From UBA2821 sp902763335 (GTDB taxonomy: Bacteria; Bacillota; Clostridia; Lachnospirales; Lachnospiraceae), in assembly GCA_052066835.1 (NCBI GenBank), contig JBQHRJ010000008.1: 64,000 bases of DNA. The stretch is one strand, 5' to 3'. Made by a program: the position numbers and the translations under genes. Positions 17,486 through 24,918 of the stretch are shown one piece after another (the first letter of the stretch is position 1; each line of letters begins with the position of its first letter). The notes under the pieces were generated by a model. That model did no database searches. It saw only the letters and a program-made list of their open reading frames with translations, and was not told the DNA's origin.

Positions 17486-17576
17486 CAAAGTTATCCTGTT
17501 AAATAGTTTTTATTTGCATTTTTATGTCTTTACATCAGATTGATTTCTTTTGCTCAGAACGCTTTATTTTTGATAT

Positions 17577-17605
17577 ATTATATCATTTATGCTTTTTTTC
17601 TGCAA
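17577..17605 (-). promoter_or_regulatory. Promoter of the hydF operon
   Basis: A -35 box TTGCAG (17600-17605), a 17-base spacer and a perfect -10 box TATAAT (17577-17582) read toward hydF. It lies between the stop codon of the DUF4352 gene and the leader terminator. Confidence 0.78.
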
Positions 17606-17675
17606 TGAAATGGATGTTTTTTTCACTGTGCATAAAAATACAAATTTTTAGATTTTAAGTTCTCTATAAATAATT

Positions 17676-18266
17676 CTACTGTGGTTTTGATACGTAGAAG
17701 TCTATTTTGTCCTCTGACCAGTAGTCTGTTTCATACTGGATTAATACTTCTGCTGCATCTACAGATACTTCAAATACCACACTTCCCTTTGTTTTCTTTC
17801 CCGGTGATAATGTAGCGTCCAATGATTCATCTTCTATATATGACATCTGCATATCATAGCCGTCTGCATAACAGTCAAAGTCATATGAAGATACAAGTAC
17901 ATCTTTATCACTTATATTTTCAAATTCAAAGTCTGCCTTTACAAACTTCTTTCCATCTGCCGGCTGTATGAACTGATTATCTGATACATAATCTTCTGCT
18001 GATACAAATGTTATCCTCAAATTATCTGTCTCTACTATATCACCCGCATAAAATTCATTGGCAGGTTCTGTGTCTGCTTCAGTGCCATCCTCTTTACTGC
18101 CTGATGAATTATTGTCACCGGACTGTGTGGTGTTTCCTGCCTCTCCCACTTTTTTTACCTTTTTGTCATCATCATCTGAACTGCCGCCTACTGCTGCTAT
18201 AATCACCAACACTACAATGACGATAACAATCCATTTGAATTTTCCACCGCGCTTCTTTTCGCTCAT
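17676..18266 (-). CDS. DUF4352-type membrane-anchored protein
   Basis: A 196-residue protein with a basic start, one hydrophobic anchor (about residues 11-30), an acidic and Ser/Asn-rich linker (about 32-75) and a C-terminal beta-rich domain of the DUF4352 type (about 80-196). That domain contains the usual GKKFVKADFEFENISDK and a late GSVVFEV. Such proteins are exported and of unknown role; an immunoglobulin-like fold is common. GGAGGA lies five bases before the ATG at 18266. The frame opens nine codons earlier without a site. A palindromic repeat lies just upstream. Confidence 0.82.
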   Translation of the reverse strand: MSEKKRGGKFKWIVIVIVVLVIIAAVGGSSDDDDKKVKKVGEAGNTTQSGDNNSSGSKEDGTEADTEPANEFYAGDIVETDNLRITFVSAEDYVSDNQFIQPADGKKFVKADFEFENISDKDVLVSSYDFDCYADGYDMQMSYIEDESLDATLSPGKKTKGSVVFEVSVDAAEVLIQYETDYWSEDKIDFYVSKPQ

Positions 18267-18312
18267 AATATTCCTCCATTCTACAGAAGCCATGCCCTGT
18301 ATTTTTAATATA

Positions 18313-18433
18313 GGATTCAGGTGTCAAATTCCCCTGCGGGGACTAGCCGGCACATATATGTGTATTTGCAAGCCGGCTTGCAATACCACATATTGTGTCC
18401 GGCTGGTGCGTAGCACCCTTTGACGCCCGAATC
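18313..18433 (-). repeat. Palindromic repeat, copy 3 (full length, divergent)
   Basis: All parts are present in reverse order: outer arm GGATTCAGGTGTCAAA, hairpin CCCCTGCGGGG, central arm, hairpin GGTGCGTAGCACC, and outer arm ending GAATC. Compared with copies 2 and 4, the base of the central arm reads AGCCGG paired with CCGGCT instead of AGCCAA with TTGGCT, a double compensating change. The centre reads TTGCAAGCCGGCTTGCAA, still perfectly self-complementary. It lies 117 bases after the kinase stop codon. Confidence 0.92.
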
Positions 18434-18471
18434 AGTATAGGAAAATTATAGCAAATTAAGTTGTCTTTTCC

Positions 18472-18489
18472 GTCCGCTATACAGCGGAC
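18472..18489. other. Short perfect hairpin after the kinase gene
   Basis: GTCCGCT and AGCGGAC form a seven-base-pair stem with a four-base loop, between the kinase stop codon and the repeat. Neither strand has a strong T-run after it, so it is not a clear terminator. Confidence 0.45.
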
Positions 18490-18550
18490 AGTTTACTCAC
18501 AGATAGTTATTAACCGATAACTGGTCTTAAATTTTCAATTCATGTCTTCT

Positions 18551-19630
18551 CTATGTCCCAAAAAACATCTGCATTATTGCCAATACCACAAGTATCATAA
18601 ACCAGTATGCTATTACATATACGGCACACAACAGCCAGTGTATCAGCGGATTTTTGTTCATTCCCGGAAGCCTGTATCGTATACCTCTATAGTTACCAAT
18701 AAACATAACCGTACCAAGCATCATCGCAATCACACAAATTCTTGAATAAGCGGTGGCAGCCCTTGTAAATGGAGTTCCGTCTTTATTATTAAACTCGATT
18801 GTAAGACCAAGCCACATAATAAATGCATATCCGGCAGTTGCAGCTATACCTTTCCACAACTTTCCGGTCCTGTAACCCACGGGAATATATCCGTCATTTT
18901 TATATTCCCTGTTTTGCACCACCAGTTCAAGTGCATATTTTAGCTCTTCCACAGATTTATACCTTTCATCCGGTTCCATCATTGTACATTTTTTAATGAC
19001 TTTTTGCACCTTACCGGAATACAGATTTTCTTTAGGAACACATCCTGTCAGCATCACATTTAGCAGTACACCTATAGCGTATATATCTGTCCTTGCATCT
19101 GACTGTCTGAAACCATACTGCTCAGGAGCTGCATATTCCCTTGTTCCCATAAGATATGTATCATTTTTCTCCCCTTTCGTATTCTCTTTTGCCGCATCAA
19201 AATCTATGAGTTTCACTATACCGTCGTTACTTACCATAACATTTGTCGGTTTTATATCCCTGTGAATAACAGGCGGGTTAAGGCTGTGCAGTTTCGTAAG
19301 TATATCACACAGTGAACCGATAATTTTTACAGCATTTTCACAGTCAAATAATCCGTCCCGCTTCTGGATATCATACAAAGTGGCACCATGTATATACTCC
19401 TCTATAACAGTCAATTCATCCTCATCTTCAACACACAGATATATCTTGGGAATATCATGTATATCCAGTTCCTTTAACCTAAATATAAGTTCCTTATTAT
19501 ACTTTTTAATCTTTTTCTTAACAAACAGATTTCCGTTTTCAACATGACGTACCAGCCATGCCTTTTTTCCTTCTTTTAAAATTCCTATTTCTTCATAACA
19601 GGATAGTTCGTATTCTTCCTCAATTGTCAT
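18551..19630 (-). CDS. Membrane Ser/Thr protein kinase without PASTA domains
   Basis: A 359-residue eukaryotic-like kinase. The ATP-site lysine is in LFVKKKIKK (about residue 38), the catalytic loop is HRDIKPTN (123-130), the metal site is DFD (143-145) and the activation segment ends GTREYAAPEQ. After about residue 270 come three hydrophobic segments, so the kinase domain is cytoplasmic and held at the membrane. There are no extracellular PASTA repeats, so it is not the usual PrkC that senses cell wall. It is divergent from an XRE-type gene, 110 bases away, and the pair may form one signalling unit. Confidence 0.92.
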   Translation of the reverse strand: MTIEEEYELSCYEEIGILKEGKKAWLVRHVENGNLFVKKKIKKYNKELIFRLKELDIHDIPKIYLCVEDEDELTVIEEYIHGATLYDIQKRDGLFDCENAVKIIGSLCDILTKLHSLNPPVIHRDIKPTNVMVSNDGIVKLIDFDAAKENTKGEKNDTYLMGTREYAAPEQYGFRQSDARTDIYAIGVLLNVMLTGCVPKENLYSGKVQKVIKKCTMMEPDERYKSVEELKYALELVVQNREYKNDGYIPVGYRTGKLWKGIAATAGYAFIMWLGLTIEFNNKDGTPFTRAATAYSRICVIAMMLGTVMFIGNYRGIRYRLPGMNKNPLIHWLLCAVYVIAYWFMILVVLAIMQMFFGT

Positions 19631-19639
19631 TTTCTTATA

Positions 19640-19735
19640 TGCTCCCTTTCATATATCACCTAAATCATGTATAATGATTATAACACGTTTATACATTTAA
19701 CGACACATGAATCATTAATCAACTGCGAAAGGACA
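19640..19735. promoter_or_regulatory. Divergent promoter region between kinase and XRE genes
   Basis: Two TATAAT boxes lie close together on opposite strands near 19668-19684, one facing each gene; their -35 boxes are weak. AAAGGA precedes the XRE start codon. The overlap would allow one regulator to control both directions. Confidence 0.45.
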
Positions 19736-19740
19736 TTATA

Positions 19741-20190
19741 ATGGAAGAATCAACAACAGGTTTATTAAACATTTTAAACAACACGGATATTGAAGAACTG
19801 GATGATTTTATCGATGAGCACGGACATAGCATATCCATCGGAGAATTTTTTTCCGACTATCTTTACAGCCACAATATTAAATCATCTGATATAGTTAAAA
19901 AATGTCAGGGTTACATTTCAAAATCATACATATACGATTTGTTAAACGGCAAGAAAACAAACCCTTCAAGAGATAATGTAATATTGCTGTGCCTTGCGGC
20001 AGACATGGATTTTAAACACACACGGCGTACCCTTGAAATATTCGGTCACAGAAGCCTTTATCCAAAGGACAGCCGTGATGCCATCATTGCTATTTGCATA
20101 AATAACAAAATATTTAATATAGAAGAGATAAATGACAGACTGTTTGAACACGGACATCCTATTCTCCGCTCAGATACATCGCAACACTAA
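19741..20190 (+). CDS. XRE-like helix-turn-helix protein
   Basis: A 149-residue protein. The middle (about residues 38-85) looks like a helix-turn-helix of the XRE type: KSSDIVKKCQGYISKSYIYD, then LLNGKKTNPSRDNVILLCLAADMD. The surrounding parts, with the repeated pattern DEHGH/FEHGHPI, are unfamiliar. Acidic residues are abundant at the N terminus. It is divergent from the membrane kinase, so it could be a kinase substrate or regulator of it. It converges on the subtilase gene with only three bases between the stop codons. Confidence 0.75.
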   Translation: MEESTTGLLNILNNTDIEELDDFIDEHGHSISIGEFFSDYLYSHNIKSSDIVKKCQGYISKSYIYDLLNGKKTNPSRDNVILLCLAADMDFKHTRRTLEIFGHRSLYPKDSRDAIIAICINNKIFNIEEINDRLFEHGHPILRSDTSQH

Positions 20191-20193
20191 AAC

Positions 20194-21849
20194 TTACCTG
20201 AGTATATCAAGGGCATCATATACATTTAATGTTCCCCAGCCCCACTGCTCACTCGGATACACTATATCCCTGCTCCTGTCTGCACCTCTTATTAAGTAGT
20301 TTTTTATATCCTGAGAATTCATATTCGTATCATTTCCATTTATAAATCCCCACTGTAATAACTGTGCAGACGCTCCTGCAGTAAGGGCTGCCGCCACACT
20401 GGTTCCGGTACGGTTCTGATATCCGCCGCCCGGTACCGGACCAAATACATTTACACACGGTGACGTAATATCCGGTTTTCTTGCTCCGTCTCTGTTAAAT
20501 CCACGGCCTGAATCTATATAAAATGTATTATTTCTAGAATTATATCCCCCTGTAGTGATACATCTGAGTGATGAGGACGGTGCAGTAAGGGTCACATCCG
20601 GCTCGGGACTTAGAAAATATGTCCCATTTCCCACAAATTCAGTTATTGGCAGCCATATATGAAAAGAGCCGACCGTTATGTTATCTCCATACACCTGTAT
20701 TCTCCATATTCCAACTGAAGGATTTTCAAATCTCATGAGTATAAGCTGTGCTCCCGTCCTCTGCTCAACTATTCTATAATCCACATATACCTTAGTATTC
20801 CCAAATATAAATGAGAGTATATCACTCTGTCCTATTTTCGCGGGTATTCTCGGTACCACCTCACCTGTAGGAGAAATAATTGATACTGAAAATAAATCCG
20901 GAGACTGTCCCCACAATTCTGCCGTAAAGCTTCTGTCAGCTCTCATTTCCACATTTACATACTCTGCCGATGATATTCTTCCCTGATAATGATGTCTTGC
21001 ATTGCCCTCATTCCCCGTAGGTGCCACCACACATATCCCCACTCTTCCGGCAAGCTCATTTATAAGAGTCTCAAGATACGATTCACCTGAATGTGCTCCC
21101 TGACTACTTCCGATTCCCAGATACATAACCACAGGCATTCTGTATTTTACACCTGCCCGCTCCACATATCTTATTCCTGCCATTATGTCATTTTCCTGAT
21201 ATGCCACAGCATTTTCATCTATAAAATAATAATCCCTCAGATATTTTTTTGCCTGCTTAAGCTTTACAACTACAATCTTTGCATCCGGTGCAGCACCGAT
21301 AAAATCCTGCTGCACATTTTCACTTCCTGCTGCCACCCCCGCCATAAAGGTTCCGTGTCCCGTTACATCTCTGGACTTCACTATATCATATGGATTTTCA
21401 CTCCTTATTGCTTCATTAATATCAATCTGACTGTATTCCGTTCCATAATCAAAATCTTCAGGCATATTTCCTGAATTATCACTCTGATCCCATATAGAAA
21501 CTATCCTGCTGTCTCCACTTGAATATCTGAATGCCTCATTCATATAATCTATTCCGGAATCTATCACCCCGATTATAACACCACTTCCGTCAAGATTAAG
21601 CCCCGTAAGATTTTGCAGTCTCACTGAACCGGTGCTTTCTACAGCCTGTGTATCCATCTCACCATACAGTTTCGGAACAGACCTGTAGGAATATACCTGT
21701 GGATTTATAGGCAGAATCCTGTCTGTCCTCTCATACACCAGTGCATACCTGTATCCCACTATCTGAGGACAGTATTCCCTGTTCTCCTCCTTAAACTCCT
21801 CTGTTGTACTTGTATATTCAGTTATAAAATCGGCATAATCCTCCGACAT
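20194..21849 (-). CDS. Subtilisin-like S8 peptidase
   Basis: A 551-residue serine protease with the full triad: Asp in GVIDSGID (about residue 97), His in GHGTFMAG (about 165) and Ser in GTSVAAA near residue 500. A beta-rich insertion of roughly 150 residues lies between His and Ser, as in the clostridial Csp-like S8 group. There is no signal peptide, so it acts inside the cell or is exported another way. Its role is unknown; Csp relatives take part in spore germination. I prefer the start at 21849 because the ATG 11 codons upstream lies directly on the T-run of a terminator hairpin. Confidence 0.88.
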   Translation of the reverse strand: MSEDYADFITEYTSTTEEFKEENREYCPQIVGYRYALVYERTDRILPINPQVYSYRSVPKLYGEMDTQAVESTGSVRLQNLTGLNLDGSGVIIGVIDSGIDYMNEAFRYSSGDSRIVSIWDQSDNSGNMPEDFDYGTEYSQIDINEAIRSENPYDIVKSRDVTGHGTFMAGVAAGSENVQQDFIGAAPDAKIVVVKLKQAKKYLRDYYFIDENAVAYQENDIMAGIRYVERAGVKYRMPVVMYLGIGSSQGAHSGESYLETLINELAGRVGICVVAPTGNEGNARHHYQGRISSAEYVNVEMRADRSFTAELWGQSPDLFSVSIISPTGEVVPRIPAKIGQSDILSFIFGNTKVYVDYRIVEQRTGAQLILMRFENPSVGIWRIQVYGDNITVGSFHIWLPITEFVGNGTYFLSPEPDVTLTAPSSSLRCITTGGYNSRNNTFYIDSGRGFNRDGARKPDITSPCVNVFGPVPGGGYQNRTGTSVAAALTAGASAQLLQWGFINGNDTNMNSQDIKNYLIRGADRSRDIVYPSEQWGWGTLNVYDALDILR

Positions 21850-21881
21850 GATTATTTCCCTGCAACGTGATGAATCAGGCA

Positions 21882-21926
21882 TAAAAAATCCCCCATAAAA
21901 CCAGTTAATCTAATTTTATGAGGGAT
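21882..21926 (-). terminator. Terminator between clpX and the subtilase gene
   Basis: On the minus strand ATCCCTCATAAAA pairs with TTTTATGGGGGAT and is followed by TTTTTT. It is the likely terminator of the pfp-clpX transcript; the palindromic repeat separates it from the clpX stop codon. Confidence 0.8.
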
Positions 21927-21947
21927 GGTGTGAAAAATATACTATAA

Positions 21948-22070
21948 GGATTCAGGTGTCAAAAGGGTGCTACGCACCAGCCAAGCAGAATATGTGATAT
22001 TGCAAGCTAGCTTGCAAATACACATACTTGTGTTGGCTAGTCCCCGTAGGGGCTTTTGACACCTGAATCC
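21948..22070 (+). repeat. Palindromic repeat, copy 4 (full length, best preserved)
   Basis: The outer arms GGATTCAGGTGTCAAAAG and CTTTTGACACCTGAATCC are perfectly complementary over 18 bases. Inside are GGTGCTACGCACC, the central arm with TTGCAAGCTAGCTTGCAA, and CCCCGTAGGGG. TATAA lies on both sides as a direct repeat (21943-21947 and 22071-22075). It lies 32 bases after the clpX stop codon, between that stop and the terminator. Confidence 0.95.
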
Positions 22071-22102
22071 TATAATGCATATTTTTCGCACGGTTATTCA
22101 GT

Positions 22103-23566
22103 TTAATCCAATTTTTTCTCAAGCATAGGTGTTCCACGCATCTCTATCACCGGGCCGCCTGTATTTTCAATATAATCTTTGGTAATTGTGACCTTTCCTA
22201 TATTGTCATCCTTAGGTATCTCATACATTATATCAAGCATAAACTCTTCTATAATGGCTCTCAACGCTCTGGCTCCCGTCTTTTTCTCCAGTGCCTTCTC
22301 AGCAATTGCCTCAAGTGCGTCGTCTGTGAATTCCAAATCAACCTCATCCATCTCCAGAAGTTTCTTATACTGTTTAAGAATAGCATTCTTAGGTTCAGAT
22401 AATACCTCAACAAGCATTTCTTTTGTAAGTCCGTCCAGAGTAAACACTATCGGAAGTCGTCCGAGGAATTCCGGAATCATACCAAAATTTTTCAAATCGT
22501 CTATGGTTACCTGTTTTAAAATGTCATTGACATTATCATATTTATCTTTCAAATCAGCCATAAATCCAATGGATGACTGCTTATTAAGTCTCTCTTTTAT
22601 AACATCCTCAATATCTGGAAATGCTCCACCGCATATAAATAATATATTACTCGTATTTACTGTAGCAAGAGGGACCATGGCATTTTTGCTGTTTGCACCA
22701 ACCGGCACTTCAACTTCACTTCCCTCAAGAAGCTTTAAAAGTCCCTGCTGAACGCTTTCTCCACTGACATCACGGCTGTTTGCATTCTTTTTTCTTGCCA
22801 GCTTATCTATCTCATCTATAAATATTATTCCTGTTTCAGCTCTCTCCACATCGTTATCTGCTGCCGCAAGAAGTTTTGATACGACACTCTCTATATCATC
22901 GCCAATATAGCCTGCCTCCGTAAGAGATGTTGCGTCAGCTATGGCAAGCGGAACATCAAGAAGCTTTGCAAGTGTCTGAACCAGATATGTCTTTCCACAT
23001 CCTGTCGGTCCAATCATGAGCATATTGGATTTCTCTATATTTACATCTGGATTTTCTCCGAGTGATACTCTCTTATAATGATTGTATACCGCAACAGATA
23101 CTACTTTTTTAGCATGCTCCTGACCTATAATATATTCATCAAGACTTGCCTTTATTTTATGAGGTGCCGGTATCTTCTTTATATCTATAACATGCTCTTT
23201 ATTTTTCTTTTTCTTGATTTTCTGTCTCTTTGGCATCTGTGCCTGCAAATCTGCAAGGTTTACAAATCCTATATTCGGCATTTTACCATAATTTGAATTC
23301 TTTTTATCGTCCGATGACTTATCATCCTTATCGGAATCATCGCTACCGCTTATATTATTCATAAATGCACCACTTGGAATGTCCATTCCGGTCAGTCCGC
23401 TGCTGTCCAGCATGTCAAATGTTTTCTGCATACAGTCAGGACAAATGTTTATGTTTCCGGGCATGCTTACCTGTTTTCCTGTTTTGCTTTCAGGTCTTCT
23501 GCATACATAACATATTTTTTCATATTCGCTGTCATCATCCTGAATATTGTCTCTTTCATCTGCCAT
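22103..23566 (-). CDS. clpX: ClpX-type AAA+ unfoldase with long acidic linker
   Basis: A 487-residue relative of ClpX, the unfoldase that feeds proteins to ClpP. The N-terminal zinc finger is C19/C22/C42/C45. Walker A is GPTGCGKT (186-193) and Walker B is IIFIDEID (247-254). The ClpP-docking loop is present as IGF at 333-335. Between the zinc finger and the AAA+ core is an unusual stretch of about 80 residues (52-132) rich in Asp, Ser and Lys, absent from standard ClpX of about 420 residues. It lies three bases after the phosphofructokinase gene and not beside clpP or tig, so it may be a second, specialised copy. Confidence 0.9.
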   Translation of the reverse strand: MADERDNIQDDDSEYEKICYVCRRPESKTGKQVSMPGNINICPDCMQKTFDMLDSSGLTGMDIPSGAFMNNISGSDDSDKDDKSSDDKKNSNYGKMPNIGFVNLADLQAQMPKRQKIKKKKNKEHVIDIKKIPAPHKIKASLDEYIIGQEHAKKVVSVAVYNHYKRVSLGENPDVNIEKSNMLMIGPTGCGKTYLVQTLAKLLDVPLAIADATSLTEAGYIGDDIESVVSKLLAAADNDVERAETGIIFIDEIDKLARKKNANSRDVSGESVQQGLLKLLEGSEVEVPVGANSKNAMVPLATVNTSNILFICGGAFPDIEDVIKERLNKQSSIGFMADLKDKYDNVNDILKQVTIDDLKNFGMIPEFLGRLPIVFTLDGLTKEMLVEVLSEPKNAILKQYKKLLEMDEVDLEFTDDALEAIAEKALEKKTGARALRAIIEEFMLDIMYEIPKDDNIGKVTITKDYIENTGGPVIEMRGTPMLEKKLD

Positions 23567-23569
23567 TGT

Positions 23570-24808
23570 TTATACCTTTTTTTCCTTTCTATACACATAT
23601 ACAGGCAGTCCGTCCTTTACCACCTGTTCACTTTCTCCTACAATGAGTGGTTTTGCATAATCCACAAATCCCTGAAGTACATCCGTTCCTTCTTCATTAA
23701 TCCACTCCCTCGGTACAACTTTCTCCTTATTGCATACCTGTTCACATTCAACCAGTCTGCATTCTATACTATATTCATCTCCTGCTTTACGCTCAAATGA
23801 TACCATAGAACCTGTGTGTCCTTCAAGAAGTGCGTTTACACCATATCTTCCGGCAAGAACCGCCTCATCAACATCTACCCTTGAAGCCAGTGCCGCCTTA
23901 CATCTCTGATTGACATTTAATTCTACTGAACGTACTTTAACACCGAGATGTTCTTTAATAACATTCTCAAGATATTTTCCGCATCCTGTAAGCATCTTAT
24001 GTCCGAATGTATCCACACCTGCACATCCGGAATATTCGCATATAAATGTTCCGTCTTTGTCCTTTATACCTTCAGATACACATACTACTATATTTTTCTT
24101 GTGTTCCAGAAGCTCTGATACTTTATTTACAAATGCTTCGACATCAAACGCAACCTCCGGAAGATATATAAGATACGGATTGTCACCCTCATATTTTCTT
24201 GCCAGAATACTTGATGCAGTTATCCAGCCTGCATGTCGTCCCATAAGCTCTATAATGGTAACTGACTGGGTATCATATACTGATGCATCCATAACTATAT
24301 CCCTGACAGTAGTTGCCACATATTTTGCCGCACTTCCAAATCCCGGTGAATGGTCTGTAAGAACCAGGTCATTATCTATGGTCTTTGGAACACCGATAAT
24401 CTTCACATCACTGTTTGTGCATCTTGCGTATACAGCCAGCTTGCTCACAGTATCCATAGAATCATTTCCACCGATATATATAAAATATTTTATATTCATC
24501 TTTGAAAATTTCTCAAATATCTGTCTGTACATGGCATCTTCCATAGAATCAGGAAGTTTATATCTGCACGAACCAAGGTATGATGAAGGTGTGGATTTCA
24601 AAAGTTCAATCTCATCATCACTCATCTCTTCCCTTATATCCATAAATTTTCCATTTATGAAACCTTCTATACCATTTATCATTCCATATACTTTGCCAAT
24701 TTTATCACTATTCTCAAATGCTGCTCTGATTACTCCATAAAGGCTGGCATTTATAACAGTTGTAGGTCCGCCACTCTGTCCCACAACAATATTAAATTTC
24801 TCTTCCAT
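23570..24808 (-). CDS. pfp: Pyrophosphate-type 6-phosphofructokinase
   Basis: A 412-residue phosphofructokinase. The nucleotide/PPi site reads GGNDS (113-117) rather than GGDGS, and the next motif is PKTIDND (141-147) with a lysine where ATP enzymes have glycine. Both features mark the PPi-dependent type, so it should interconvert fructose 6-phosphate and fructose 1,6-bisphosphate with pyrophosphate. MGRHAGW is also present. AAAGGA precedes the ATG. It is the first gene of a two-gene unit with clpX; a functional link between them is not obvious. Confidence 0.9.
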   Translation of the reverse strand: MEEKFNIVVGQSGGPTTVINASLYGVIRAAFENSDKIGKVYGMINGIEGFINGKFMDIREEMSDDEIELLKSTPSSYLGSCRYKLPDSMEDAMYRQIFEKFSKMNIKYFIYIGGNDSMDTVSKLAVYARCTNSDVKIIGVPKTIDNDLVLTDHSPGFGSAAKYVATTVRDIVMDASVYDTQSVTIIELMGRHAGWITASSILARKYEGDNPYLIYLPEVAFDVEAFVNKVSELLEHKKNIVVCVSEGIKDKDGTFICEYSGCAGVDTFGHKMLTGCGKYLENVIKEHLGVKVRSVELNVNQRCKAALASRVDVDEAVLAGRYGVNALLEGHTGSMVSFERKAGDEYSIECRLVECEQVCNKEKVVPREWINEEGTDVLQGFVDYAKPLIVGESEQVVKDGLPVYVYRKEKKV

Positions 24809-24859
24809 ATCGTTTTCCTTTCATTACAATTCGTACTATAAATGATACTTTATTTTTGC

Positions 24860-24902
24860 AAAAAAAACAAGTAGCTGTCGTACTATAATAATACGACAGC
24901 TG
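24860..24902 (-). terminator. Terminator of the htrA gene
   Basis: CAGCTGTCGTA pairs with TACGACAGCT, followed on the minus strand by a short spacer and TTTTTTTT. It begins about 17 bases after the stop codon. Confidence 0.88.
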
Positions 24903-24918
24903 CCCATATATTTACACT

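Noticed and set aside
17486..17570. A known riboswitch class in the hydF leader
   Set aside because: The leader is short and AT-rich, and I could not recognise the conserved core of any riboswitch class; only the terminator and a possible antiterminator can be supported.
23910..24740. 276-codon plus-strand open frame opposite the phosphofructokinase gene
   Set aside because: It is a shadow frame: Ser-rich composition, no ribosome site and full overlap with a conserved enzyme gene.
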